This document shows positions 34,870 to 46,518 of a stretch of 64,000 nt of DNA, in pieces. Both the position numbers and the translations under genes were made by a program. Positions within the stretch are counted from its first letter, which is position 1; every line of letters begins with the position of its first letter. The notes beneath the pieces were generated by a model. It was not told the origin of the DNA. It did no database searches and saw only the letters and a program-made list of their open reading frames with translations. Source of the DNA: Ianthella basta (taxonomy: Eukaryota > Porifera > Demospongiae > Verongiida > Ianthellidae); the NCBI GenBank assembly GCA_964019415.1, contig OZ025876.1, positions 4,234,293 through 4,298,292 of the forward strand, in the 5' to 3' direction.

Positions 34870-37800
34870 ACTTGATTCGGTCTAGCTGCAATGCCTCTTT
34901 CTTCGCTGCTCGCCCGTCTCGGGAGCCTTCATTCGCTGGGAATCATCGGAGATCGCATCAAGGGAGCGAAGAGTCGCTTGGGAGTCGGGTTGTCCAGCGG
35001 ACTTAGCCGGAGGCAGTTCAAGGAAACTGCAGGTTGCATTCTAGTTCCCCAAAACGAAGACTTGGAGCGCATGGCCGGGAAAGATTACGACCTTGTCATT
35101 GGCTTCGAAGAAATGTGAGTGTATTTCTGCTCACTTTAGGTTCAGTGCACTTAGTGATCAATCTAGTTTCTTCCTTTGCCGACCGCCAATTCCTCACGTC
35201 TCCCATCTCTATAGAGTTCTGAACAGCAGTGGGATCTTTGATGCTCGGCCATGGCCACATCCAACCAACGAGGTATAGCTACGTGTGTAGTATATTGGAC
35301 AATTGCAGGAGATGCGTTTGGAGCACTCATAGCTACAGGTCAACTTGTTTTGGTACTAGTGACAATCAGTTAGCTAGCTAGCTCGCACTTGAGCAAAATT
35401 TTCATCATGTGCTTTAGCTCTAATACAGATACAGTGGTTTCACGATTTCTAGTCCCGACTGACATTTGCGCATTGCACTTGATCACGTGAGTAAAATATT
35501 AGAACGCTAAGCTCACACGTAGATTGAAGCACATGCTTATCCCGTGTGAGCCTATCCTTCCAATACTTTGCTCATGTGATTGAGTGCAATGAGCAAATGC
35601 CAACTAGGACTAGGAATTGTGAAACCACTGTAGTAGGCCAAGCCATGCAGTCTAGTTCAGACTGTTACAGATTTCATGTGTTTGTTAAAAGTGAAGCCTT
35701 TCAACCTTGTTTGCATCTCTTTCCTCACTTGTCCTTGTCTTCATCAGCAACTGTCATTGAGAAGCTGCATAGCAAAGTCTTAGACTGACCCTATCCTATG
35801 CAGTATCCAGACTCCAGCGATAGTAGATCAACAGCTATTTGGACACTTCCAACTATTAATGTCTGTATGTCTGTTGTCCACTCACGTGTCCATGGTCTAA
35901 GTTTTTCTTCGCTTTTCCATCAGGGAGCCACAAAAGGGTACCAAACTCTCTTATATAGTACACGAGTGGTCATTATGGCTGTGTTCTCCTTCCAGTTTTG
36001 GTTATTTCTTTGCAGAGGACCAGCATTACTCACTATATAGATAAAATTTTCAGGATCCACTTTGAGTTGTCCTAAGGGAATGGGGATACCAATCAACCAA
36101 CTTCTCCACATACTTCCAAAGGCTTAGTCCACTTCACACCCTTTGTAGTCTTGTCTATTGTATGACTTTCATTACTGTACAGCCGAATAACCTTGAGCCC
36201 TCATCCCTTAATTACTTTCTTGAATATGCTTCAAAGAAATATGCAGAACATTTGTCTGTCCATACATGCAGCTGGAGTGTTCACTGTTGAAGGCAGCCAC
36301 CGAAGGGAGGTGGGAGGTTATCCAGCAGGCCTTCCACACACCCATCCAGGAGGAAGTGGTCCAGAGAGTGAGAAACAAGGCGATTTAACCAGCTTTTCTA
36401 CTCCTTACCGTTAACCACAAACAGTGGGTTATGAATATTAAACTAAATTTGCTGTTCTATTGTTCCATCTAATGCAGTTTGACTGGACTCTATTGCACTT
36501 TGCCGCCTATCATGGCCATCTTGATTTAGTCAAGAAGCTTGTGACTGTGTGCAAATTTCCCCCAGACGCACAGACCAAGGTACAGGTGAACTGTTGGCAT
36601 GTCTGTTTGAGGACACATGTACCACAGTTGTTTAGTGGCAGCACATGCAGCATCATTGAATTCTCCATTGTGTGTTCCCTACAGCTGTGTTCACTCACTC
36701 ACTTGACATTGCATGTTATTCCCCCACCTGTTAGCACCAGTGGATTCCTGTCTTCCTGGCTGCCTGGTCTGGGCACGCCAATGTTGTCAAGCACCTTGTG
36801 AAGGAGCAGTGCAGTGTGGCAGTCATGGATGTGGTAAGACTTAGGAAGACAAAGGATTGCTTCATCAGTATTATGTACTTCTGCTTTTATACTGTTTCTG
36901 TCCCTTCTCCACTGGTCACTGCCCTGATTGTAGGATGGTCACTCTCTTCTCTATGCATGTGTATGGAGTGGAGACATTGAGCTGGTCAAGTGGTTGGTCA
37001 AGGAGTACAAACCACCACCAACACTCACAAAGGTTGGCTGCAGCTTCGCTTAATTGAGTGATACTGTAGTCTAATGTGTCAATGATTGATATGTATAAAG
37101 ATGTCATCTTCCTCTCTATGCACAGTGCAACTCACTGGTCTATTGAGTTGTCAACTTCAAGAATTGCCCGTGTTGTGTCACTGTGCTTGTCTCTTTGGTG
37201 TTATAAGTATATAAGTATATAAGTTATAAGACCCTTCCTCCCACAGGATGGAGGTTGTCTGCTCATTCCTGCTGCCCAGTCGGGCAATTTAGCAGTTTTT
37301 GATTGGATGGTGGACAGATTTATACTGTCCCCCCACCAGTGGAGCGAGGTGGGCTATCAGTAGTCTCACCTGTCTGTTACAGTATGTGCATTGTGTTTCG
37401 CCACATTGGAGTGATGTAAACAGCATGAGATTGAGTGCATGCACATCTGCATGTGTGTAGTGCTATTCCTGCTCTTCTCTGATATACTTATTCTGCTATT
37501 AGAATGGTGTTGAGCACCCACTACACAGTGCAGCTGGGTATGGACACTTTGAACTCACCCAACACCTCATCCACAAGTACAAGTGTGACGCGTACTGCAA
37601 GAACAAGGTGTGGTTGGTTGTTGTTGTACACAGTGTAAATAGGCACTGCATGTGGTTTTTGTGTGGAATACATGTACTGTATGTCAATATCTATTGTGTG
37701 TATCAGAGCAGACACTCTCCTCTACTGATGTGTGGCAAGTGTGTGTGTAGAGTGTGCTGGAGCTCCTTGTGTAATGGGATGTGTGTTACAGATACATGTC

Positions 37801-38097
37801 CACTTCTCTTACAGTTTGAGTGGACTCTCCTCCACAGTGCTGCAGTTGGTGGGAGTGTGGGGCTAATTGAGTGGTTGATGGCAAACCACAAATTTGCAAT
37901 GGGGGTAAAAACAAAGGTATTGCTATGCCACACATGTTACACTGAAGTTCATGGATCCTATACCCTTTAGAAGAGTTAACTCTGTACAGTGTAGCAATGT
38001 TACTATAAACTACCATACATATGAACTGCTTCTGCACGTGATGAATCTTTTTGTGTGCATGTGTGCATGTGTGCATGTCTGTGTGTGTTACATCATG

Positions 38098-38340
38098 AGG
38101 GAATGTTTTAAAATGTGAATCATGCAAGGAGGTTGTCGCATGATGCTGGTGGTATGTTCTGCAATTATTTAACATTCCCACCTATTAAGGGACGATTAAT
38201 CTCTTGATCCAGCAGATAAATCAGTCAGCTATTAAAATCGTAGGTATTGCTCTCTGTGGTCATTGGCATAACCTCTTGACAAGTGCTGGCTGATAAAATT
38301 GATTAGCAGGTAGACGGAATATAGGTATTTGTAGACAGCA
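38098..38340. mobile_element. Relic of the intron 9 inverted-repeat element, copy 3
   Basis: The left end is still readable (GGAATGTTTTAAAATGTG near 38100), but the right end and most of the interior are gone. Confidence 0.4.
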
Positions 38341-40087
38341 CCTCGTAATTGGCACATGATGGACATGACACTCCCATTTTGTGGGCGTGTGTTCTCACAT
38401 TAGTCAGTGCACTGCATACCCAATAATGCACCAACATTGATTGTTTTCTTGGTTTTGTACTATATTGACCATGTCCCACCCAATCCACAGGATTGTCATA
38501 CCCCACTGATGTTGGCAGCTGCAGGTGGTCATCTTCCAGTGGCCAGACTCCTGGTAGAGACATACCACTGTGATGTGAATGAGGAGAGTGGTAAAGTGAG
38601 TGGATGGGAGTTAATGGGAGGAGTGAGTGAGCACTCAATTTGTGTTAGTTCCCACATGTGACCAAGTGACATAGTAAGCTGGAACACAAGATGCACAAGT
38701 TGTAATCAATGTCAAATGATGTCACACCCATGACAAGTGTTATCATCACATTACTTGGGTTTGATCGCAGTTTGTGATTTGTGTTTACTTCTCAAAATAT
38801 CACTAGTAAGTGTGTATGTGTGGGAGTTGCCAGTGAAAGTTGTGCCTTAGCTGAAGATGTCATAAATGGACAATGGAAGCTGAAAATTTGCAAGTGTGAA
38901 TTTGTTAAAAGCTGCATCAAATGAAAGTGTTGAGCATTTTTAAACCAATTGCACAGCAATAATGTATTCCAATTTGGGTAGTTCTCCTCGTACCAGGTTC
39001 AAACAACAGAGTTTAACCTTACTGAGGTATTATCCTATATATGGATGAAGCTACTCATGCCCAAGCCAGCTGAGAAGCCCTCACTTCATTCAGTATAATG
39101 TATGCCTGAACATATTGATTTCAAGCCTAGTTGATATGTAACTGTCAATGTCAAAGTTGTTCATGGATATGTGTTACCCAAATGACTCGCAGAATGGGCA
39201 TCATTACTGTACGTGAAGTGTTGAGTGGGTGTTGTATTTATCTGTTTTTAATCTGCTTGTAGTATTGCTCATTAGAACATCCATGCATGTACAAGTAAAC
39301 AGTGAAAGGTTTCATTTTGATATAATTATGACCACTAATGAGGTGAAGTTTTATTTATCAGTGCTAGTGTCTCTACTACTGTCCACAAACAGTGCCACAC
39401 CCAGGGGTTTGTTTATTGGCGCACATGTGTAATCATGACTTGTCATGAATCTAGTAGCACACTGGTGCCTTTGATCCACCCCACACCCTGTCACACGCAC
39501 CAATGTGGTAGTGAACAATGTGATGTGATGTGGAGGGTGAGTGAATGGTGAGATTGGGTATTGGAGGAGGCAGCATGTGAATTCCTGTATCACTGTGTGA
39601 ATACCATTTGATTGTTCTCTCCTGTAGTCACGGACACCAGTGATGTATGCTGCTGTGAAGAACCACCTCCCTGTACTGAAGATGTTGGTGGAACATGGGG
39701 GAGATGTGTTTCACAAAGCACAAGTGCATGTGTCACACTCGTCAGTGTGTACCCACAATGTAATACAACATTCCACTCATGATACTAACCATGTACACAG
39801 GATTCATCCACTGTCCTTCACCATGTTGCCTATGGTGGATCCCTCGAGTGTGTGGAGTACCTGTTGCCCCTCTTTAGAGAGAGAATGTTTGATATGATTG
39901 CAAATGGTGCGACATGCCTTCACTGTGCAGTGTAGGTGGTAGCCTCCAAGTGATGAGGTACCTTGTGGACCAGTGTGGATTTGACCTCAGCTTGAGAACT
40001 GCAGTGAGTGGTACATGACATTGTTGATTTGTTCATGAGACATGTCTCTACAGGTACACAAGCACTTGAGTGCTAAGCACATGCGCG

Positions 40088-40088
40088 T

Positions 40089-40155
<67 letters not shown>

Positions 40156-40178
40156 CGCACGCGCACGCACGCACACAT
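40088..40178. repeat. (CA)n microsatellite
   Basis: About 60 bp of (CA)n followed by CGCA variants, in the intron after exon 12 of copy 3. Confidence 0.95.
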
Positions 40179-43100
40179 AATGATGACGGTGTCATACTGA
40201 ATGGAGGCTGGAAGTGGTCTGGCTTGAGACTAGTGTTTCCAAATATGGCAGTGCTGCATGTGGGAACATGTGCCATTACATGTCTGCACTGTCCCACAGT
40301 CTCACTCTGAGATAATCATCTCACTAGTGGTCACTCACACTTGCTGAGTACCAAGGACAGACTGTGTCCACTCATGGGTGCTCTTGACTTTTATTGTGAA
40401 GCTTTATGTTCTACTGCACATGTTGTCTATGCTTCCCTCTTGTCCAAGAGCACTACCCACTGATTTGTACAGTGCAGAATGTCTCTGTGTCCCACTTGTG
40501 ATGTGAAATTGCTCAGTACTTCACTCTTACTTCTACACTCATCTTATCATGAATGTCTACTAAATGTTACCCTTCAAATGAGTTCTGTGTAGTTTGTGTT
40601 TCTGCACAAAGGTAATGCCATGTCTACATACCTTCCTTCAGAGTGGCTGTGACTGCTTCCTGTTGGCTTGTGAGGTGGGCCATGAAGAGATTGTCCATGA
40701 ACTGCTCACAAAAGACAAAATGGACCGGAATGTGGTGGACAATGTGAGGAATTAACCAGTTCACTGTCTCTTTTCCATGTTGTCATATACGTGGTTTGTA
40801 TCCTACACTTGCAGTATGGTCGTGGTGCTGTACACCTGGCATGTAAAGGTGGTCATGTCCAACTTGTGAAGGTACTGTTGGAGGAGTGTGGGATGTCACC
40901 AGATGTCAGAGACAATGTGAACATCTTGACATGTAGTACATGAGCATACACCTTACACTTGTCCCCTCTGACATACCCGGGTCAAACCTGAGTCAGCTAG
41001 ACCAGCTTTGACCCAGTTTATCTGTTTCTGCTCACATGGCCACAATTAATAGTACATATTGCTTAAGTGGGTTTGAACTTGGCCGTTCAATATACATCCT
41101 GTTTGTCCTTCATCAGAGGAGCGCAGCAGGTAGGCACACATGAATGGTGGAGGATATGGCAGAGAGAGCACATATCACTTCTCTCGACACTACTTTTAGT
41201 CATGGAGAAACCCTGCCTGTGTTGTTTGACCACAATCTCCCTGATTGCCTGAATTTTTCAAACTACCTGGTGCACACTTTGCCAGCTAAGCTGAAATCAT
41301 GCGTGCATCCAATTTATCTGCATTTACTATGCTAGCTTCCTCTTTTGCAAATTCCTTGGTCACAGCTGGTATAATATGTGCATTCACTTGTCACTGCAGG
41401 CTGGAAGGACCCCCATTCAGCTTGCACTAGACAGTGCTCGTGCTGACCTTCTCAAAGCTCTTCATCTGTAAGAGGACAGCAGTTCTCCCCAATGTATGCC
41501 ATCTCACAACTAGCACCTTACTACTGCACGCCTGTAACATGTCTGCACATGCTCCATGATCGCTCTTCTCCTTCACTTCTTCTTCATCCTCTAGCTATCC
41601 AAAGTCCTATCCACACCTACACAGCCCATGAGTCTGTCCTGAAGGATGTCTGCTGGATTCCATCGGGGATAGAGTCCCTATTCATCACACCATTTAGGGG
41701 AGTGTTCCCCTTGCAGCCTGAGGGCGGAGAGGAGGAAGGGGATGAAGACATGATCCAGCTCCATGTGCCTCATGGGGCAGTGAGAGCAGATGGAGAGGGA
41801 GTGTTGGAGGTCCGCTATGCAGTGATTCCTGATGGTCCATTCAGGACACCAGAGGGCTACAAGCTCTGCAGTATGGCAGTCTACCTCTACTACGACCAAG
41901 CCCAGACTATCAAGCCCTTCCACCTCCTCCTCCCCCACTGGTCTGGTGCCCCGAGCCACCCCACTTTTGTCACCTCACCCCACATTCTTCCAGAAGGGGA
42001 GCCGTGCTACCCCTTATGTTTGTTGGAGGGAGGAGAGTTTGGAGTAGGGTATGGGCCCCTGGAGGTGGATGGTCACTCTTCCCTGTTTGGAGCAGCCTAC
42101 CGTCTGGAGGACACCAGTAGGTACCTTGCATCACAGTGGGAGAGGGGAGAGGGCAACATCTTGTACTCTAAGGTGGCAATCACCTTTGACTCCAATGTCT
42201 GGATCAGGGTGAGTGTGTGTTGGGTCTTGCTGCCTTAGTCCTTTGACATCATCTGGTTATTCCATGATTTAGATTCTGAAGAAGCACTGGAGTGAGTGGA
42301 AAAAGCAACGCACTGCTCCATTCCAAATGAAAGAAGACCACATTGAAAGCAGTCTGACTGAGGACAGTGGGAGAGGGTGGAGTGCTTCAGTTGTTGGCAT
42401 GAACCGGGTAAGTAGGTGATTACTGTGTTTTGTGTAGTATTCCATATTAACTTGTGGATTGGTTTATTATTACATGTTGCATAGTCTCTTCTTTCCATCA
42501 CTTTTGCTTGGTGAAGGTGGGCCCTGAAGATCTTGAATATAAGAAACGCTATGACAAAGATGAGACAGAGCTGCAATTTGCTGTGGAGGAGCACATGTAC
42601 CCTCCGGCCATTTCTCTTGAGGTTGTGCAGAGCAAGGTGCCCAAACACATGCGATCACACAAGCGCATTCTCCTTCATATCCATGGTGCCATGGGAGGAG
42701 CTATACACTTCCCAGTTGACTTCTCTGAGGAGAAGGAAGGTATGTCTTGACTGTAGTGTGTACTTGTACTTGTGTACATTCATGTGCTGGCAATGATTTA
42801 GGCAAATTTGTACCATTCAACAGCTATATACGTACATAGCTACATAGATAAGTGGTGTACCATATGCAGTTGGGTCACATTTACAGCATTACTGTCTTTC
42901 CTTGCACCTGTATATGTCCTTACTCTACTGTAGCCCCCTCTGTTGTAGCTACTCATGTACCTTCAGAGGAAGGTTCTTCAGAAATGTCAGTTTCCCCGAC
43001 ACGTCAGGCTCCTGCTACTGGAGGTAAATGTGTGTTTGTGTGCGTGCGTGTGCGTGCGCGTGCATGCACGTATGCAAGCTGTGCACCATGGCTGATTCTA

Positions 43101-44571
43101 GAAAGTGTGACATGTGTAGTGACATTCCTTTGAATGCCTTCTTGGAAGGTGCACCTGTAGTATAGTCAAGTATGATCACCATAATTCTGTTACTTATGCT
43201 TGAACATTGCATTCAATGGTACACATCAAAGACATGTACGCTGAGTGTATGTCTTATAATTTGGTATGTGGGGCTAATGTCATCAGTTACCATTCCAACT
43301 TTGCTTGTCTGTTGTGTGCAGGCGAGAGGGAGGTTGTCCAGAGCATGTCTGAGGTAGCTCTCATTGACAGGGACTCAGTCCTCTCACAGCCAGTGCACTG
43401 TGAGTGAACATGTGTGCTTGTGTTGAGTTCAGTGAAACACTACAAAGGCAACCTGTTGTGTCCTGGATGCTGTGCTCAGATTACAGGGTTTGCTCAATAT
43501 GCCACTTTTTGTCTCCTTTGCAGCTTGTGATAGATATGCTGTGCTCTTCAGAAAGTATGTCAGCCGAAAGAGTGTTGGTAAAGGCAGGGCCATCTTGGAG
43601 TGGGTGGGGCTTGACCTAGTGGCAATTGAACAGTGCTATGGAACCCCTGGCCTTGACGAAGAAGAGGTCATTCAGAAAGGGCTGCACAAGTGGAGGGAGA
43701 CTCATGGTGATTGCACCTGGCAAGCCCTCCTCAATGCGATGTAATTTGCAGGTATCGCCCAACAACACTGCACAGAGCTTGTGGAAGAACTTCATCAAAT
43801 GATGCAAGGTGAGGTTACCTTTCCTTTGAAGTACTCTTGTACACAATGCCAGTTGTAGCCTCGTGTGTGTGTTACGTACTGTAGGTGTGCCATGTGTCCC
43901 ACCTCTACACCTGTGTGATTGGTCTTATTACGTAGGTAACATGTGACAAACCCACCAAACAACAGTCGTGTGTTTGTTTCAAAGAGTAACACTTGTACAG
44001 GAAATTACTGAAGTGCACAATCTGTGTGTATTGTGTGACACATGTGCCTAGCACACATTTTATATTTGTATTGCAGTACAGTAACATTTGCCATGTTTCC
44101 TGTTTAAACTGTTTGTATTTTTACACTTCTATTGCCCAATGTGTTTGCATTGTACAGTGTATTTGACAGCATGTGCCACATCATCATACATGATGTATCT
44201 TTTAACAATGCAACCAGTACCAGTGCATGGGCAGTCATGAAATTCATGTGATGTGGCTGGATGTTTGTAGTCAAAGTCCTGGGCTGTCAAATGACACAAC
44301 ATTATAAATCACTACATGCACACGCGTACACACTGCAGCTACATACATATGCCATGAGTAGGGATTAAGCAATCATTCCCTTGATTGAGTTTGTATGCAT
44401 GGTAGAATCTGATGCATTATACCTATACAATATTATGTACATTAGACTGCATGCCCATGTGGTTTGCTAGCTGTGATTGAGTGCATGCATGTTATATTTA
44501 ATTATAGCATTGGTCTTAACTTTTGACCGTGTGCATTTCTTGCCAATGTCTATACAATGTTTGCCCCCTAG

Positions 44572-45678
44572 CTAGCTGTAGTGTCCTGCTCACCAGTGTT
44601 ATTAATTACGCCTCACTGGAGTGCTTTACACTCACATCTACGGCCTCATCTGGGGGAGGTCCCTTCTTCACATGACTGTTGTTGCTATTGCTGTTCCAAC
44701 ACATGGTGCCACTCAGTGCTACAGACCGTACTGCCCCTCTACATCCCACCACACAGATAGAACAATGGAAAGCTTCCCATGCCAACTATAGCATCACACA
44801 CTATATACTTAGTCTACCATTTTGTTTGCTTAACTGGGTGTATATAGCTACAAAGCTACACTGCTTCATTACAGCACAAGTATATATACATTATACACAA
44901 TGTACCCATATGTAATGTGTATGACTACAAAAGATTAAGAGCAGGCATGCTGAAGTGTACTTTCTACACTACTCCACTGTCAAGGAGGCAGTGTTTGACG
45001 GTTGAAGTGCATGTGCAGGAGTCTGATTATGATAGATGTTTCTGTTGCCTTCTTCAGTTGATGGGGTTGCAGTAGTTGACAATATTATTTATGTGAATGA
45101 ATGTAGTTAAAACTAGCATTTGTCAAAGTACTTTTGTATGCCCTATGCTCACTATGTTCATGCATGCAGAGGTAAAGAAGTACTGCAGTCAGGCAATGTC
45201 ACTCCAGCTATCTGACCTGCCATCTACCATCAAATGCACACCCACCATCCACTGGACCAACCCATCTAACAGCACTTGCTAGTCAATATGGCTACTTGTG
45301 CAAGTTTCCTGGTTGCCAGAAACCATGCTTTGTGGAGGGACAGAAAGTGCATGATTTCTGTGGATGTACACATGCTTCCGCATACTCTGTGAGTTTTCAT
45401 AACTGTGTAGCATGTGCCATGCACACGTATAATATCATGTATGTGTAATGGATACGTATAGTTTGGGTGTTTCATGTGCTTGCAATGTAGTGTACCCTGG
45501 TGGACCTCGTGGATTTGCATAATAGCTTAGCCAACCTTACCTTTATGTGTAGCTACACCTCTAGCTCTCTGCACAGCCAAAGTGTAAGAACCCCCAGTGC
45601 CAGAGACCATGTTATGTTGAAGGCAGCAAGGTGTTTGATTACTGTGGCAAGAGCTGCCAAAACTCACATGCAAGCTAA
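44572..45678 (+). pseudogene. Cys-rich module B3 (decayed)
   Basis: 44572-44675 is the counterpart of the candidate C-terminal exon (phase 1, ends STASSGGGPFFT and TGA). 45170-45388 matches the CKFPGCQKPCFVEGQKVHDF exon but has a frame break and TGA upstream of the Cys motif. The Pro/Gly-rich exon is reduced to a stub near 45491. The terminal exon 45577-45678 (PKCKNPQCQRPCYVEGSKVF ... TAA) is intact. Between them is non-coding sequence. Confidence 0.45.
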
Positions 45679-46424
45679 TAAATGTATTCCTTCAAGTACC
45701 TTTGGCATATAGTATGTGAGAGTTATGTGTGCTTTAATTAACATACAATACATACCATGTACATACACACACACACTTTTGTGAGTTTTGAAGGAATCTG
45801 AGCACTGCTGAAGTGTAATGCATTAATCACTGTGAATGAAATTTGTTAATTGATACTGGGATGAACACTGCAGACAGTTTAACATTCTAATGGACTGACA
45901 GTGACCTTGGCACTGCCCCCTTTAAGGACCCCATGGTGGCCACTCTACATGTAATGCTTGTGATTGGGACATATTACAGACAGATATAATGCATTGGGAT
46001 GTTCTGCATTGATGTGTGTCCTCAGCATTAGCTGTGCTTTAATAACATTACTTATACCAGCAAATATATATGCACGTACAAGGACCATCCAGAATTCAAC
46101 TTATGCACTAAGGGAATGCGTGTGCACAAGACAGACATGTTGAATGTGCAGCTATATCTTCAAGGTGTTAACGTCCTGCCCAGATTGCATGCACACTGAC
46201 TGGTTCAAATACAGAGTGAGTCAACAGTCATGTGTTATGTGTGGCATTCCTTGCCAAATCTGTGCTCCGCTATACAGTAAGAGATAGCGTTCCATTAATA
46301 TTGTAGGTCAAATTGTTATACATCACTAGCTGTATTGAATTCACAAAAGATAGGCTACAGCCAACACCATGCGCACTGAAGGGCTATGCTTTACTGCATG
46401 CACCGCGGCGGGGCCATGCACATG
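45679..46424. other. Intergenic spacer before copy 4
   Basis: Homologous to the spacers before copies 1, 2 and 3; no gene seen. Confidence 0.5.
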
Positions 46425-46518
46425 TCACGTGATATCAATTTAGTTACCACGCCCCCTGCTACACCCCATGCATTCTCGGATGCCTGCCGCTATCTTCACT
46501 TGATTCGGTCTAGCTGCA
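46425..46518 (+). promoter_or_regulatory. Putative promoter of copy 4
   Basis: TCACGTGA (46425-46432), ACCACGCCCCCTG (46446-46458) and the leader CTTGATTCGGTCTAGCTGC are intact and continuous, about 90 bp before the ATG. Confidence 0.5.

Larger units (their letters stand above)
34891..43858 (+). pseudogene. Ankyrin/ZU5/Death gene, copy 3 (multiple lesions)
   Basis: Exons by homology: 34891-35114, 35215-35272, 36272-36379, 36478-36579, 36735-36833, 36934-37032, 37247-37348, 37503-37607, 37815-37916, 38491-38595, 39628-39723, 39801-40003, 40642-40743, 40815-40916, 41400-41493, 41625-42208, 42273-42407, 42517-42739, 42934-43023, 43322-43399, 43524-43858. Only one set of the exon 10-12 module is present, so it has four fewer repeats than copy 1. 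Lesions: GC instead of GT after exon 3 (36380-36381), a 1-nt deletion giving TAG at 39933-39935, TAA at 41469-41471 in the last repeat, and TAA at 43742-43744 inside the Death domain. The Death domain is also diverged (KGRAILEWVGLDLVAIEQ). ZU5 remains open. Confidence 0.75.
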
